Part shown: positions 1 to 10,062 of the stretch, piece by piece
Layout: every line of letters starts with the position of its first letter
How positions within the stretch are numbered: the stretch's first letter is position 1
Assembly (NCBI GenBank): GCA_035582835.1
Contig: JAYKAV010000911.1
Location: 672,959 to 736,958 of the forward strand
DNA: 64,000 nt
From: Phoebastria nigripes
Taxonomy: Eukaryota > Chordata > Aves > Procellariiformes > Diomedeidae
Direction of reading: 5' to 3'
Position numbers and translations under genes: made by a program
Notes under the pieces: generated by a model
Databases searched by the model: none
What the model was told of the DNA's origin: nothing
What the model saw: the letters and a program-made list of their open reading frames with translations, nothing else

Positions 1-945
1 CAGAATTTCAGAATATTTTTCTTACTCCTGAAGATCACATTGCTTTCCAGGATATGGATTTGGGAGAGAAAAAGGGAAATAATAGTTTTTGAGTGCTTGT
101 ACTTGCATTTAATTTCCATTTTGATTACTGAAACATGCACACATCTTCCAGCTTTGTGGGTTTTTTTTGTTCTCTTTTTTTGATGAAATGACATTTAAAT
201 TGAGATCCTTAAATGGACCTTTAGCAACTCAGGTGCTTGCTTACATTGATCTATTGCATGGACTGGGCATCAGTAATTCACGGAGGTTAACATGCATGCT
301 ACTAATACATTTTTCTTGCATGTCTTTTATTATTTGGTTGCTACAGTCAGTTCTTCAGCATTTGTAGATGGAGTATCTGAGACGTTCGGCTGTGGGTCAA
401 AGATGCTTGGCTGGCTCTGTATAAGCCAGGCTGGTGAGAAGGAGAATATAGTCATGTTCAGCCAATCTGTCCTGTGTACTCATCTGTTTGCATGGTCACT
501 AGCTCAGGAATCTGCACTCCACAGTCAGCTGTCACCGATTTTTTTTTATCCTTTACATCCTCCTTGTCCTTTCTTCTGATTTATATGTATTTCACATGTC
601 ATATTTCTGTTTTATCCAGACACTTCTCCTCAATTTTGCTGTCTGGCTGCTTATTCAGGATAACAGATAATTGGCAATATGGAGGTGAAAAACCTCTTGT
701 TTTAAAAAGCACTGCTTCTCCACATTCACCTAATCAGGGCTCCCTTGTCCCTGGGTGATTAAGAATTTGTCCACAGAATGGTTTTCACATTCATCTGTCA
801 GATGGCCTCAGCAGTTGACTAAATATGAGAGTCTGTGTTTTATTTTGAACTGTTACCTTGGGATATAACCATCACAGACACTACAGATACCATCCAATTA
901 TCCTCTCCCTCCTTTCAGAAGGATCTATTTTTACAATATTTTTAG

Positions 946-1003
946 GAAGAAAAAAAAAAAAAAAAAGAAAAGTGAGGAGTAAAAAAGAAGAAAAAGAAAA
1001 GCA
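946..1003 (+). repeat. A-rich purine tract
   Basis: A run of about 17 A residues is followed by GAAAAG-type purine repeats. It gives a lysine-rich open frame that is an artefact of composition. It may be the decayed tail of an old retroposon, but no LINE or SINE body can be recognised upstream. Confidence 0.75.
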
Positions 1004-2080
1004 CAGTCCCCTAGCATCTCTTTATTCTGGCCACTGTAACTTTCTATAGACAGCAACGGGTGTCTCACACCCTTGCCTCTGCATCACTTCTGAAAGGACT
1101 GCAGCCCATCATCACGCCATCCGGATATCACATATTCCCCACTGCCCTTCATCTCCATTTATGTCCCTTTGGAGGCATCTCTGCCTTGTAACGGACATCT
1201 CCGCTACATACATTTGGATAGTGTCATCTTGAGTAAGAAATAGTTGTTAAAAGCTCAGTAAAGAGAGGGGGAGTAGGCTTCTAGGAAAGAAAGTAAACCT
1301 AAAGCTAGAAGACCTGGAGTAAAGGTCTCCTGGACTCCCCTCTAGTGTTACTTTTGGGAAAAAGATCACTGTAAAACCTAGTATCTACTGCTTATTTGTT
1401 GAAACGGGTGAGCAATTTCACCATCCTTTGCTGAGTATAAAGTAACAAATGCAAACGGTGACAATCTTTAGTAAATTTCACAAGTATTATCAATGTTTGT
1501 GGTGCTGAGTTTAGGACAGAGTTAGAATGTTTGTGGTTTTTTGTCACATCTTACTTTATGATGAAAGGAGCCTTGAACTTGTTTTATTGAACATTTGCTG
1601 GATTACTTCTACAGAAACATGTACTTGCTTCCCCATCCAACCAAACGGACAAAAATGCAGTCAGGGAGGAAACTGATCCGTAAAGAGAGGAGAGGAATGG
1701 CAGTTGTTTGGCTCAAACACAAACAGTATCACAGCAGAGCTGGACCTATAAGGAGAAGCTGTCTTGCTTGTCCCTGAGAGCACAAGCTTGCCCTAACAGT
1801 TTAATTCAGAACATCCTTTACAGCTTAGCAGACCAAATGAAAGCCATAACTAACAGGACCTTTTGTAGTTCTAATTCCAGGTGGCAGTTTGTTCTTTTAT
1901 TATTTCTAAAGCAGCTTGTAAGATCCTTAGCATCTGATCNACAAGGTTTTATATGTCTCTTGGTCAAGCTTTGATGGAATTTCTTATTTTCAGCTGTTTT
2001 ATTCTAAAAATTGTCCACAAAATGCAGGTCAGGCTTCTGTCTCAGTGATGTAAGGGTTAAAGCTGCAGTAACTTCCATGA

Positions 2081-2166
2081 TTTACTCTTAATCTACACCA
2101 GCTCTAAGGAAGTAGAAATCATGCTCAGAATCTCATCCCCATTGAAACTCATTACACCAATTATGT
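2081..2166. repeat. Decayed ancient amniote hairpin-type repeat
   Basis: The segment contains CTACACCAGCTC, then CCATTGAAACTCATTACACC. This matches the general plan of an old palindromic repeat common in reptiles and birds: TTTACACCAG-like outer parts around a CATTGAAGTCAATG-like centre. The copy is heavily decayed. The assignment rests on recalled sequence and is tentative. Confidence 0.35.
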
Positions 2167-3700
2167 GACGGCAGCATTTGTCAGTGTTATTTGTTCATTA
2201 CTTCAAAGGAGAATTACTAGGTACATGATGATGCAGTTGTCTTATATGTTAGGCAGCAAGGAATAAGTTAATAATGATACATTTACTATATTCCTTAGCT
2301 TATAAGCAGAGCCTTTTCTGAATATTTACACCCCTAAAAAGCTTCATATGGGTAATATATGTGTCTCTGTGTGCATTTTGAATAACTGAATGTGGTTATA
2401 CGCTTTGTCATGTGTTGAAACACTGCAGGGTTTTTCTTCATTATGTTTGGGACCTAGCGGTAACTCTTTGTGTTCACAAGCATTAATCATCCATGGTGTT
2501 GGATACCAAGGGCCCTATCTTCACTGCCATTTATCACAGTGTAGGCTTCCTTTGTGTCCTGCAGATGCACTCACCCTTATTCTCAAGAGCACACCCTTTC
2601 TACAGGGTGAAAGGTGAATGAGCCATTGCTCTGCTTTTAGGTTTTCCTCTAATGATGATCCATTGGCCTCATATATAAAGAGACGAATATGGCAGTTTAT
2701 ATGGCAGCTGCCTAACTTCCAAGCTGACTTGGAGAAGAATGGATCAGGGGAATTACATGACTTTGGAGAACACTTTTCCTATAACACTGTTCAAATGAAG
2801 CAAGTTTTGTAAATATATAGAACAAGGTACAGTCCAGCTAGCACTTTCTGTCTGCATCAGTCCACCTCTTTTTTGTATGTTTATTGGGTGAGGGAGGAGC
2901 TGGATTTTGGTTTTGCTTTTTTTTTGGCCCTAATTACTGGTGGAAGGAAATGAAGGCAAATATATTTGTGTAGCATAATTTATCACTGTTGCCTCAGATG
3001 AAAGACTACCCTGAAATTTAAGAGATGGCTGAAATTACTGTGGCTTGTGAGGAAAGACACCNTTGGACCAAGTATCTTGTTTACACATTGGGAGTCTCAG
3101 AACAGAACCACTCTTCCAAGCATGGCACTCTGAGGCTCACAGCCTTTGCAACACTAATGGACTGAGATAGCAAGTTTTTTTTAGACAAAATGAAGATGAG
3201 TTCCTCTGTAAAGGTAAACTAAGGTGACACAAGCAATTATATAGAGGACTACGGATTACTCAGAGATGACCAGCATACCATGTTAATGTGATCATTGTAC
3301 GGAATAATTGCACTTTATATCAGCACTTCTGGCAGCATGGTCTTCATCAGTGAGATGTTTCCCACTACCAAAAATCTGAAAGCCTGTCAGCCCAAACTTA
3401 ACTGCAAAATTGTAAAATCAGTTATATTGTATTAATCTACCTTTTCTTTTTCTCTTCTTTCTCTCTGATCTTAGCATTGGATAGTAGTGCAGTTTGGGTT
3501 AAACAGAATTTACCCCTTTATAATCTGCATGCTATGATGTTTTCATAGTTCTCATACACACAAACAGCACCGTACCACTGGCACCAAATCAAATACAGTG
3601 TACAGGAGAGCTGTAGGCAATCCAGGAGACTCCTAGAGTGCATCAAGGATAACTTCTTGAGCCAGGTAATAGGCAGCCCTACCAGAGGGGATGTGGTGAC

Positions 3701-4573
3701 CTGTTGGTCACCAACGCAAGTGAGCTAATCGGAGACGTCAAGATTGGAGGCAGCCTGGGCTGCAGTGATCATGCACTGGTGGAGCTCACAGTCCTAAGGG
3801 ATATGGGTCAGGACCCTGAATTTTAGGAAAGCAAACTTCCAGCTGTTCAAGGAGTTAGTCAATAGGACTCCCTGGGAAAGTGCCCTCAGGGACAAGGGAG
3901 CAGAACAGAGCTGGCAGATCTTTAAGGATGCTTTCAATAGAGCGCAAGAGCTCTCGATCCCCATGTGTAAGAAATCAGGAAAGGACAGCAAGAGACTGGC
4001 ATGGATGAGTCAAGACCTGCTGGTCAAACTAAAGGGCAAGAAGGAAATGCACAGGCGGTGGAAGCACGGGCAGGTATCCTGGGAAGAGTATAGGGATGCT
4101 GCCCGGTTGTGTAGGGATGAGTTCAGGAAGGCCAAGGTGTGGCTGGAGCTGAACTTGGCAAGGGACGCAAAGAATAATAAGAAGGGCTTCTATAGGTATA
4201 TCAGCCAGAAAAAGAAGGTCAGAGAAAGTGTACTCCCACTGGTGAACACGAGTGGCAAACCGTTAACACTGGACGAGGAGAAGGCTGAGGTACTCAACAA
4301 CTTTTTTGTCTCAGTCTTCACTGGCAATCTCTCTTCCCACACCTCTCAAGTGGATAGACTTCAAGGCAGAGACTGGGGGAGCAAAGCCCCTCCCACTGTA
4401 AGAGAAGATCAGGTTCGAGACCACCTGAGGAACCTGAACATACATAAGTCTATGGGACCTGATGAGATGCATCCCAGAGTCCTGAGCGAATGGGCTGATG
4501 CAGTTGCCAAGTCACTCTTCATGATATCTGAAAAGTCACGGCAGTCAGACGAAGTCCCCGGTGACTGGAAAAA
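3701..4573 (+). pseudogene. CR1 ORF2 fragment: end of endonuclease and linker to reverse transcriptase
   Basis: The first part (3701-3823) reads LVTNASELIGDVKIGGSLGC followed by SDHALVEL. The SDH at 3764-3772 is the conserved C-terminal motif of AP-like endonucleases, which nick the target DNA in CR1 elements. That frame stops at 3824-3826. The protein continues one frame over from about 3810 to 4573 with [32 protein letters not shown] and later [20 protein letters not shown], the conserved linker and start of the reverse-transcriptase domain. The endonuclease N-terminus and its catalytic residues are absent. The frame is lost after VPGDWKKG near 4573-4578, where about 11 bases seem to be missing relative to typical CR1. 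Confidence 0.9.
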
Positions 4574-4579
4574 GGGACC

Positions 4580-5205
4580 ATATTTAAAAAGGGTAGAAAG
4601 GAGGAACCTGGGAACTACCGACCTGTCAGCCTCCCCTCTGTGCCTGGGAAGATCATGGAACAGATCCTCCTAGAAGCTATGNTAAGGNACATGGAGGACA
4701 GGGAGNTGATTCGAGACAGCCAGCATGGCTTCACCAAGGGCAAGTCCTGCCTGACCAACCTAGTGGCCTTCTATGATGGAGTGACTACNTCAGTGGACAA
4801 AGGAAGAGCTATGGATATCATCTATCTGGACTTCTGTAAGGCCTTTGACACAGTCCCCCACAACATCCTTCTCTCTAAATTGGAGAGATATGGATTTGAT
4901 GGAGGGACTGTTAGGTGCATAAGGAATTGGTTGGATGGTCACATCCAGAGGATAGTGGTCAACAGCTCAATGTCCGGATGGAGGTCGGTGACNAGTGGTG
5001 TCCCACAGGCATCTGTATTGGGACCAGTACTGTTTAATATCTTCATCAACGGCACAGAGAGTACACCTTCAGCAAATTTGCAGATGACACCAAGCTGAGT
5101 GGTGCAGTTGACATGCCTGAAGGACGGGATGCCATCCAGAGGGACCTGGACAAGCTCGAGAAGTGGGCCTGTGTGAACCTCATGAGGTTCAACAAGGCCA
5201 AAGTG
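4580..5205 (+). pseudogene. CR1 ORF2 fragment: reverse transcriptase core
   Basis: After the lesion near 4577 the frame resumes with [18 protein letters not shown] and continues through [38 protein letters not shown] and [19 protein letters not shown]. These are the ordered motifs of a LINE reverse transcriptase. The aspartate of YLDF is the first catalytic position. The second catalytic motif, FADD, is present at 5077-5088 but in a different frame, because about 16 bases are missing near 5050-5065. It is followed by TKLSGAVD and the conserved [16 protein letters not shown]. An extra A near 5201-5205 shifts the frame back. Catalytic residues survive but are no longer in one reading frame. Five Ns lie in this stretch. 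Confidence 0.92.
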
Positions 5206-5881
5206 CAAGGTCCTGCACCTGGGTCGGGGCAACCCCCAGTATCAATACAGGCTGGGGGATGAAGGGATTGAGAGCAGCCCTGCCGAGAAGGACTTGGGGG
5301 TACTGGTGGATGAAAAACTGGGCATGAGCCGACAATGTGTGCTTGCAGCCCAGAAAGCCAACCGTATCTTGGGCTGCATCAAAAGAAGCACGGTCATCAG
5401 GTCAAGGGAGGTGATTCTGCCCATCTACTCTGCTCTGGTGAGACCCCACCTGAGGTACTGTGTTCAGTTCTGGAGCCCTCAGCATAAGAAAGACATGGAC
5501 CTGTTGGAGCGGGTCCAGACGAGGGTCACAAAAATGATCAGGGGGATGGAACACCTCTCCTATGAAGAAAGGCTGAGAGAGTTGGGGTTNTTCAGCCTGG
5601 AGAAAAGAAGGCTCTGGGGAGACCTTATTGCAGCCTTTCAATACTTAAAGGGGGCTTATAAGAAAGATGGGGACAGACTTTTTAGTAGGGCCTGTAACGA
5701 TAGGACAAGGGGGTATGGTTTTAAACTAAAAGAGGGTAGATTTAGACTAGATATAAGGAAGACATTTTTTACGCTGAGTGTGGTGAAACACTGGAAGAGG
5801 TTGCCCAGAGAGGTGGTAGATGCCCCATCCCTGGAAACATTCCAGGTCAGGTTGGATGGGTCTCTGAGCAACCTGATCTAG
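5205..5881 (+). pseudogene. CR1 ORF2 fragment: C-terminal domain
   Basis: One long open frame encodes the C-terminal part of CR1 ORF2 up to its natural stop (TAG at 5879-5881). It contains [54 protein letters not shown] and FFTLSVVKHWKRLPREVVDA, all typical of this region in bird CR1 elements. This part of the protein is thought to act in RNA and template binding. It is the best-preserved piece of the copy, with no frameshift across more than 580 bases and one N at 5590. The methionine at 5294 is only the first in-frame ATG and is not a real start. Confidence 0.92.
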
Positions 5882-5974
5882 TTGAAGATGTCCCTGCTGA
5901 TGGCAGGGGGGTTGGACTAGATGACCTTTAAAGGTCCCTTCCAACCCAAACTATTCTATAATTCTATGATTCTA

Positions 5975-8900
5975 CAGTTTCCTGTTATAAATATTATCTA
6001 TGTTTTTGCCTTGGGATACAGATATCCAGCCCTATGTGACTTTGTACCTTGTAGTGAGAGAAATCCGTCAGCTAGATCCCAATAAGAAATCTCCAAATCC
6101 CATCCAAACTCCATGAGTCTTCTTATAAAGCGGACTCAGGTATTTTCATTAAGAACAAACATGAGAGCAATTATAAAAATGAGCATGAGTTTCTAAAAGA
6201 ACTAGAGACACAAATCTGTAATTATTATTGCAAATTAATTTGGTTTGCTCAATTTAAGTCTCAAAAGACAAGGGAAGGATAAAGAAATAAACCTGTTGGA
6301 CTGAACTTATTGGACTGCATTTACAGACTGGGACACTCTTTTCGCAATGTTAGTAAGCAGTTTGCTGTTGTTCTTACCCAACTCTTCTAAAAAAGTACAC
6401 ACAATGTTGGTTTTAATGAGTCAGATTAATTAATTTTTATGAAAGGATCAGTTGGATTTTTCTTTCGCAATGAACATTTACAGCATTCTTCATTTAAGAA
6501 TGCATACAGGAAATTAGGATTGAAGAAGTACAATTACTTTGAAATATCTGTCCCCAAAAGCTGGGTATCAGACTGGACAGAGTCCTTATTTTGAGCTGGG
6601 ATAGCAAATGTATTCATGCCAAATGGTGTCCTCTATTTCATTTCAAAAAAGAACCCGAGCTTTAGCTAATTGCCATTGGGGTACCTGACTGCAAAGTGTA
6701 GGTCCCCAATTTTTGCACAGACATTGTACAACCCTGGAAAGCGTTAATCCCCCTCAGCGATTTTCTGCCAAGTTTCTCACATGTTTCTCCTGTGGTTGCC
6801 CAGGACTCTGAAAGCTTGGTAATAGTAAGCACCTGAGTGCATATTTCACTGCAGTGTCTTACCTGTCCCACCTGAAAGGACTTATCCAATAGACATTCTT
6901 AGTATCTTTTTGCCAGGTCAGGCCTAGAGCAACATAAAGACAACTAGAGCTCTGACCCAATGCCCAAGAACGGTAGTACCCTTCTTCTACCTAGACTATC
7001 TTCTACCAAGGCTGTTGGAGATCAGGTTCTCTAATACCTGGATTATAAAAGGGTATTTGAACACAGTTCCTGGGAGATGACCCTGACCATCACACTCAAG
7101 GATATTCTTATGTTGTCTTGTCCTGTGTCAGCTTCTTTGCAGTATAAATATTCACCAGGAGGAGAAAGAGTGTGTTTTCATATCATTATGTGTAGGACTT
7201 CTATATCGGAGGAAGAAGATAGGGATCCCAATTTCTTCTCTAAAAAGCACTTAAAACCTAACCCAGAATACTTAAAACAGTCAAGTCCAAAGCCCTCTTC
7301 TTCTCTTAAGTTTTTTTTATATTTCTTTCTTTCTGTGATTTCATATTCAAATTTACTTCTTTTGCTTTACCGCGTCCATTAATTCCAAGTGATGAGTGAA
7401 GTTAACGAGAAATTTTCATCCCACTGTGGTGCAGATTTAATGCTTGCTTAACACCACAGAGAAAGAGTTTCTTATATTGAGAGCAAAGAGAATGCACAGG
7501 CTCTTTCAAAGGTAGGGGTTATAAAAATAAATTGCCAGCATCTTCACCACTGTATGTTTCTCAGGGGTCGAGCTGCCACTAGTATATTATGCATGTTGTT
7601 TTTTTAAAGACACTAATTATTTTACATTATGTTTATTAAGCCCTCCAAATCATTGTTGTTCACCAGCTACCCAATTTCCTCAAGTGCAAGCAAAAGAAAT
7701 AAAGGCCATCCACGGCTTTGACATGCTTTTGATGAATATGGCCTGTATAACATTTACCACAACTCAGAACAGAAGCCATTATTTCAGCAAAGCCTGTTAT
7801 TGTTCATTAGTACAAAGAGTGTGTAATAAATATAATGAAAGATTGCTTGGTTTACTATATCTTTGTCATCTAAAGCAGTTCCATGAATAACTACAGGGAT
7901 TTGTCTTTGAATGACTTATTTGCTTGCTGCCTAATAAATAACACGTAATTAGGGTAATATATTGTTTCCTAGTTATGCTAGCAAAGTAGTGGAGGAAAAT
8001 AAAAGAATTATTTCAGATATAAAAGAATAGTAGATAATTTTAACACTATCCCTTAAAATACTTGGACTCATTATGTATGGCTTAAACTGCTGGGAGGTCT
8101 ATGGGTAAAGGAAAAGCAGGAAATAGGTTTAATGAGTTCTTTATTACTCAGGTCATGAATTATTACACAGGTAGTATAAAACTGCAGCAACTGTTCTGCA
8201 TGTAAAATTTCCCTCTGTTTGAATAAGGCACCCATGGTGACCTGACACTGGTGAATGAAAATAGGCCATGCTAGTTCACAAGTCTGAATGTTTTACTCCA
8301 TCTACCAACATTTTTTCAGGAGTTAGTCCAGTATATTTGAGGATCAACAGTGAGTGGTGTCCATTCTCATCAGCTGGCTGCACTGGCAATAAATGTTTGA
8401 TGAGGTGCCTTGAAAAGACCTCATGGCATTCAGAGGAGATGCTTGTTTACTGTGTGAATGTTGAACAGGATGTATGCCACGGTGTGTAAGAGCAGTGACA
8501 AAAGAACCAGAAGGTGAAAGATTTTCCTTAGATTTTTACTAGGGAAACAATGAATTTGAAGGCACCAGTGATACNTTAATGATAAAAAACTTGTTCAGTA
8601 ATAAATATGCTTGCATATTACCATCCTGTGTTACAAGAGTGGATATAGAAAACTTAGGGATGCTTTTCAGGATTTTGAGACAGTGTATGTGTCCCTTATG
8701 CCAATTTTAGAATTCTCTCAAGCTCCCAATCCCAGATCATCCACCATTTGCGGAGCTCAGTATTAGCAGCAATGAGTAACAGTGGCCTTTAGATATGCAA
8801 ATAGATGAGTAGAATTTACTTAGTCACATGCAATTTTTCTCTTCTAGTGCAAATATCTTATTTATTTCCTAATGTCACAAGCTGAATGAATTGAGTGTTC

Positions 8901-9328
8901 TTTCTATTCCCAAACAGGGTCAAATACAGAAATAGATCAAATTCAAGCATGATTTACAGACAAAAACATACTCAAATAGTATCTCCAAATCTCTTTGTGC
9001 TGCCATATGAATTACAGGTGAGGTTTAACTAAGAGTGGTACAGATCTTCTACTGCTTTTCCTTCAGTAGCATCTTCTCAGTTCATGTTTGCTAAACCTGT
9101 TTCTAGAAGATGTGATAGATTCCATCCTTGGTCTTAACCAGACTGAAAATACTTGCCTGTGGAAGTCAACACCTCACACAACAAANGCTTTTCCTGACCC
9201 ATACTTCTGAGGCAGCGTGGCCCCAGTTGTTGGCAGGGAGGCTAGAAGATAGGATAATGTTGATATGATCAGTGCGGGTTGCTGAGGAGATTGACTTACC
9301 TCAATAAAAATGAAAATGGAAGCAGCTA
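5975..9328. other. Unique non-coding sequence with an AT-rich candidate conserved block
   Basis: No exon or RNA gene can be supported. The sequence downstream of the CR1 tail is single-copy by eye. The part from 7560 to 8000 is listed separately as a possible conserved regulatory block. Small open frames on both strands show no recognisable protein family. Confidence 0.55.
7560..8000. promoter_or_regulatory. Candidate conserved non-coding element
   Basis: This AT-rich but non-repetitive stretch holds several homeodomain-like sites, including CACTAATTATTTTAC, ATTAGTACAAAG, GCCATTATTTC and ACGTAATTAGGG. It lacks coding structure. The call is an inference from motif density only; sequence conservation cannot be seen from one genome. 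Confidence 0.25.
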
Positions 9329-9386
9329 TATCAGCTGACTGGTGATGGACTAGGTTTTATCAGCTGACTGGTGATGGACTGGATTT
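9329..9386 (+). repeat. 29-bp tandem duplication, two copies
   Basis: Two adjacent 29-bp units (9329-9357 and 9358-9386) both start TATCAGCTGACTGG. They differ at two bases, where AGG in the first corresponds to GGA in the second. The CAGCTG E-box and the flanking TGACT are therefore doubled. It lies about 110 bp upstream of the first LTR. Confidence 0.9.
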
Positions 9387-9494
9387 GTCCATGCAAATGT
9401 TGGTGCCTATCATCTGTGGAAGTGTCTGCCCCAGGGACAAGGGCTGACTTGATTGAAAGAGGCTTCACTGGTGGATTTCAGCTCTCTTGCGTTC

Positions 9495-10062
9495 TGTGCT
9501 GGGTCTGGCTGGGGTGGAGTTAATTTTCTTCATGGCAGCCCGTAATGTGCTGTGTTTTGGTTTTGTGGTTAAAACAGTGTTGATACACCAATGTTTTGTC
9601 TATTGCTGGAAAGTGTTTGCACAGCTTCAAGGCNTTCTATTTTTCACCCTCTGTCCCCAAGGTGAGTAGGCTTGGAGTGGGCAAGAAACTGAGAGGAGAC
9701 ACAGTCAGCACAGCTGACCCAAACTGACCAAAGGGATATCCTATACCATAGGATGTCATGCTCAGCAACAAAAGTTCAAGGAAAGGAGCAAGAAAGGGGG
9801 ACATTTGTGGTTCTGGTGTTTGTCTTCCCAATTAGCTGTACATGTGCTGAGGCCCTACTTCCCAGGGAGTGGCTGGACACCTGTCTACCCATAGCAAGTA
9901 GTAAATAAATTCCTTATTTTGCTTTGCTTGCATGTACAGCTTTTGCTTCACCTGTTAAACTGTCTTTATCTTGATCCACAAGCTTTTTCACCTTCCTTCT
10001 ATTTTCTCCCCATCCTGCAGCTGTGTGGGTGTTTGGCTGCTGGCTAGGATCAACCCACCACA
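9495..10062 (+). mobile_element. Solo LTR of an avian ERVL-like (class III) element, older copy
   Basis: A 568-bp LTR starts TGTGCTGG and ends CCACCACA. It shares many blocks with the LTR at 14549-15135, including GGAGTTAATTTTCTTCAT near its start, a CAGCTGACCCAAACTG-type block, TTTTGCTTTGCTTG, and TTAAACTGTCTTTATC near its 3' end. No gag or pol lies on either side, so it is a solo LTR left by recombination. Flanking bases (CGTTC left, GTTTC right) are at best a decayed 5-bp target duplication. The promoter is dead: the CRE has become GGATGTCATG and the TATA box reads CAACAAAAG. The polyadenylation signal has changed to GTTAAA. One N is present at 9634. Confidence 0.85.

Larger units (their letters stand above)
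1..3600. other. Unique non-coding sequence
   Basis: No exon, RNA gene or recent transposon can be supported here. Open frames are short, AT-driven and overlap on both strands. It contains an A-rich tract near 946-1000 and a decayed ancient hairpin repeat at 2081-2166, listed separately. The 3' end runs into the 5' truncation point of the CR1 element near 3601, and no clear target duplication marks that junction. Confidence 0.6.
3601..5974 (+). mobile_element. CR1 LINE, 5'-truncated, with intact 3' tail
   Basis: This is a non-LTR retrotransposon of the CR1 clade and the largest repeat in the window. It begins inside the apurinic-like endonuclease domain of ORF2, runs through the reverse transcriptase and C-terminal region, stops at 5879-5881, and has a short 3' UTR. 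That UTR contains GGACTAGATGACCTTTAAAGG-like sequence and ends in the CR1 tail of ATTCTATA/ATTCTATG repeats at 5953-5974. A full CR1 is about 4.5 kb, so roughly half is missing from the 5' end, as is usual after incomplete target-primed reverse transcription. ORF2 is broken by several frame changes, so the copy cannot move by itself. Six single-base Ns fall inside it. The 5' limit is uncertain by about 10 bases. Confidence 0.95.

Noticed and set aside
4939..5944. Several minus-strand open frames over the CR1
   Set aside because: They are antisense shadows of the CR1 ORF2 coding sequence.
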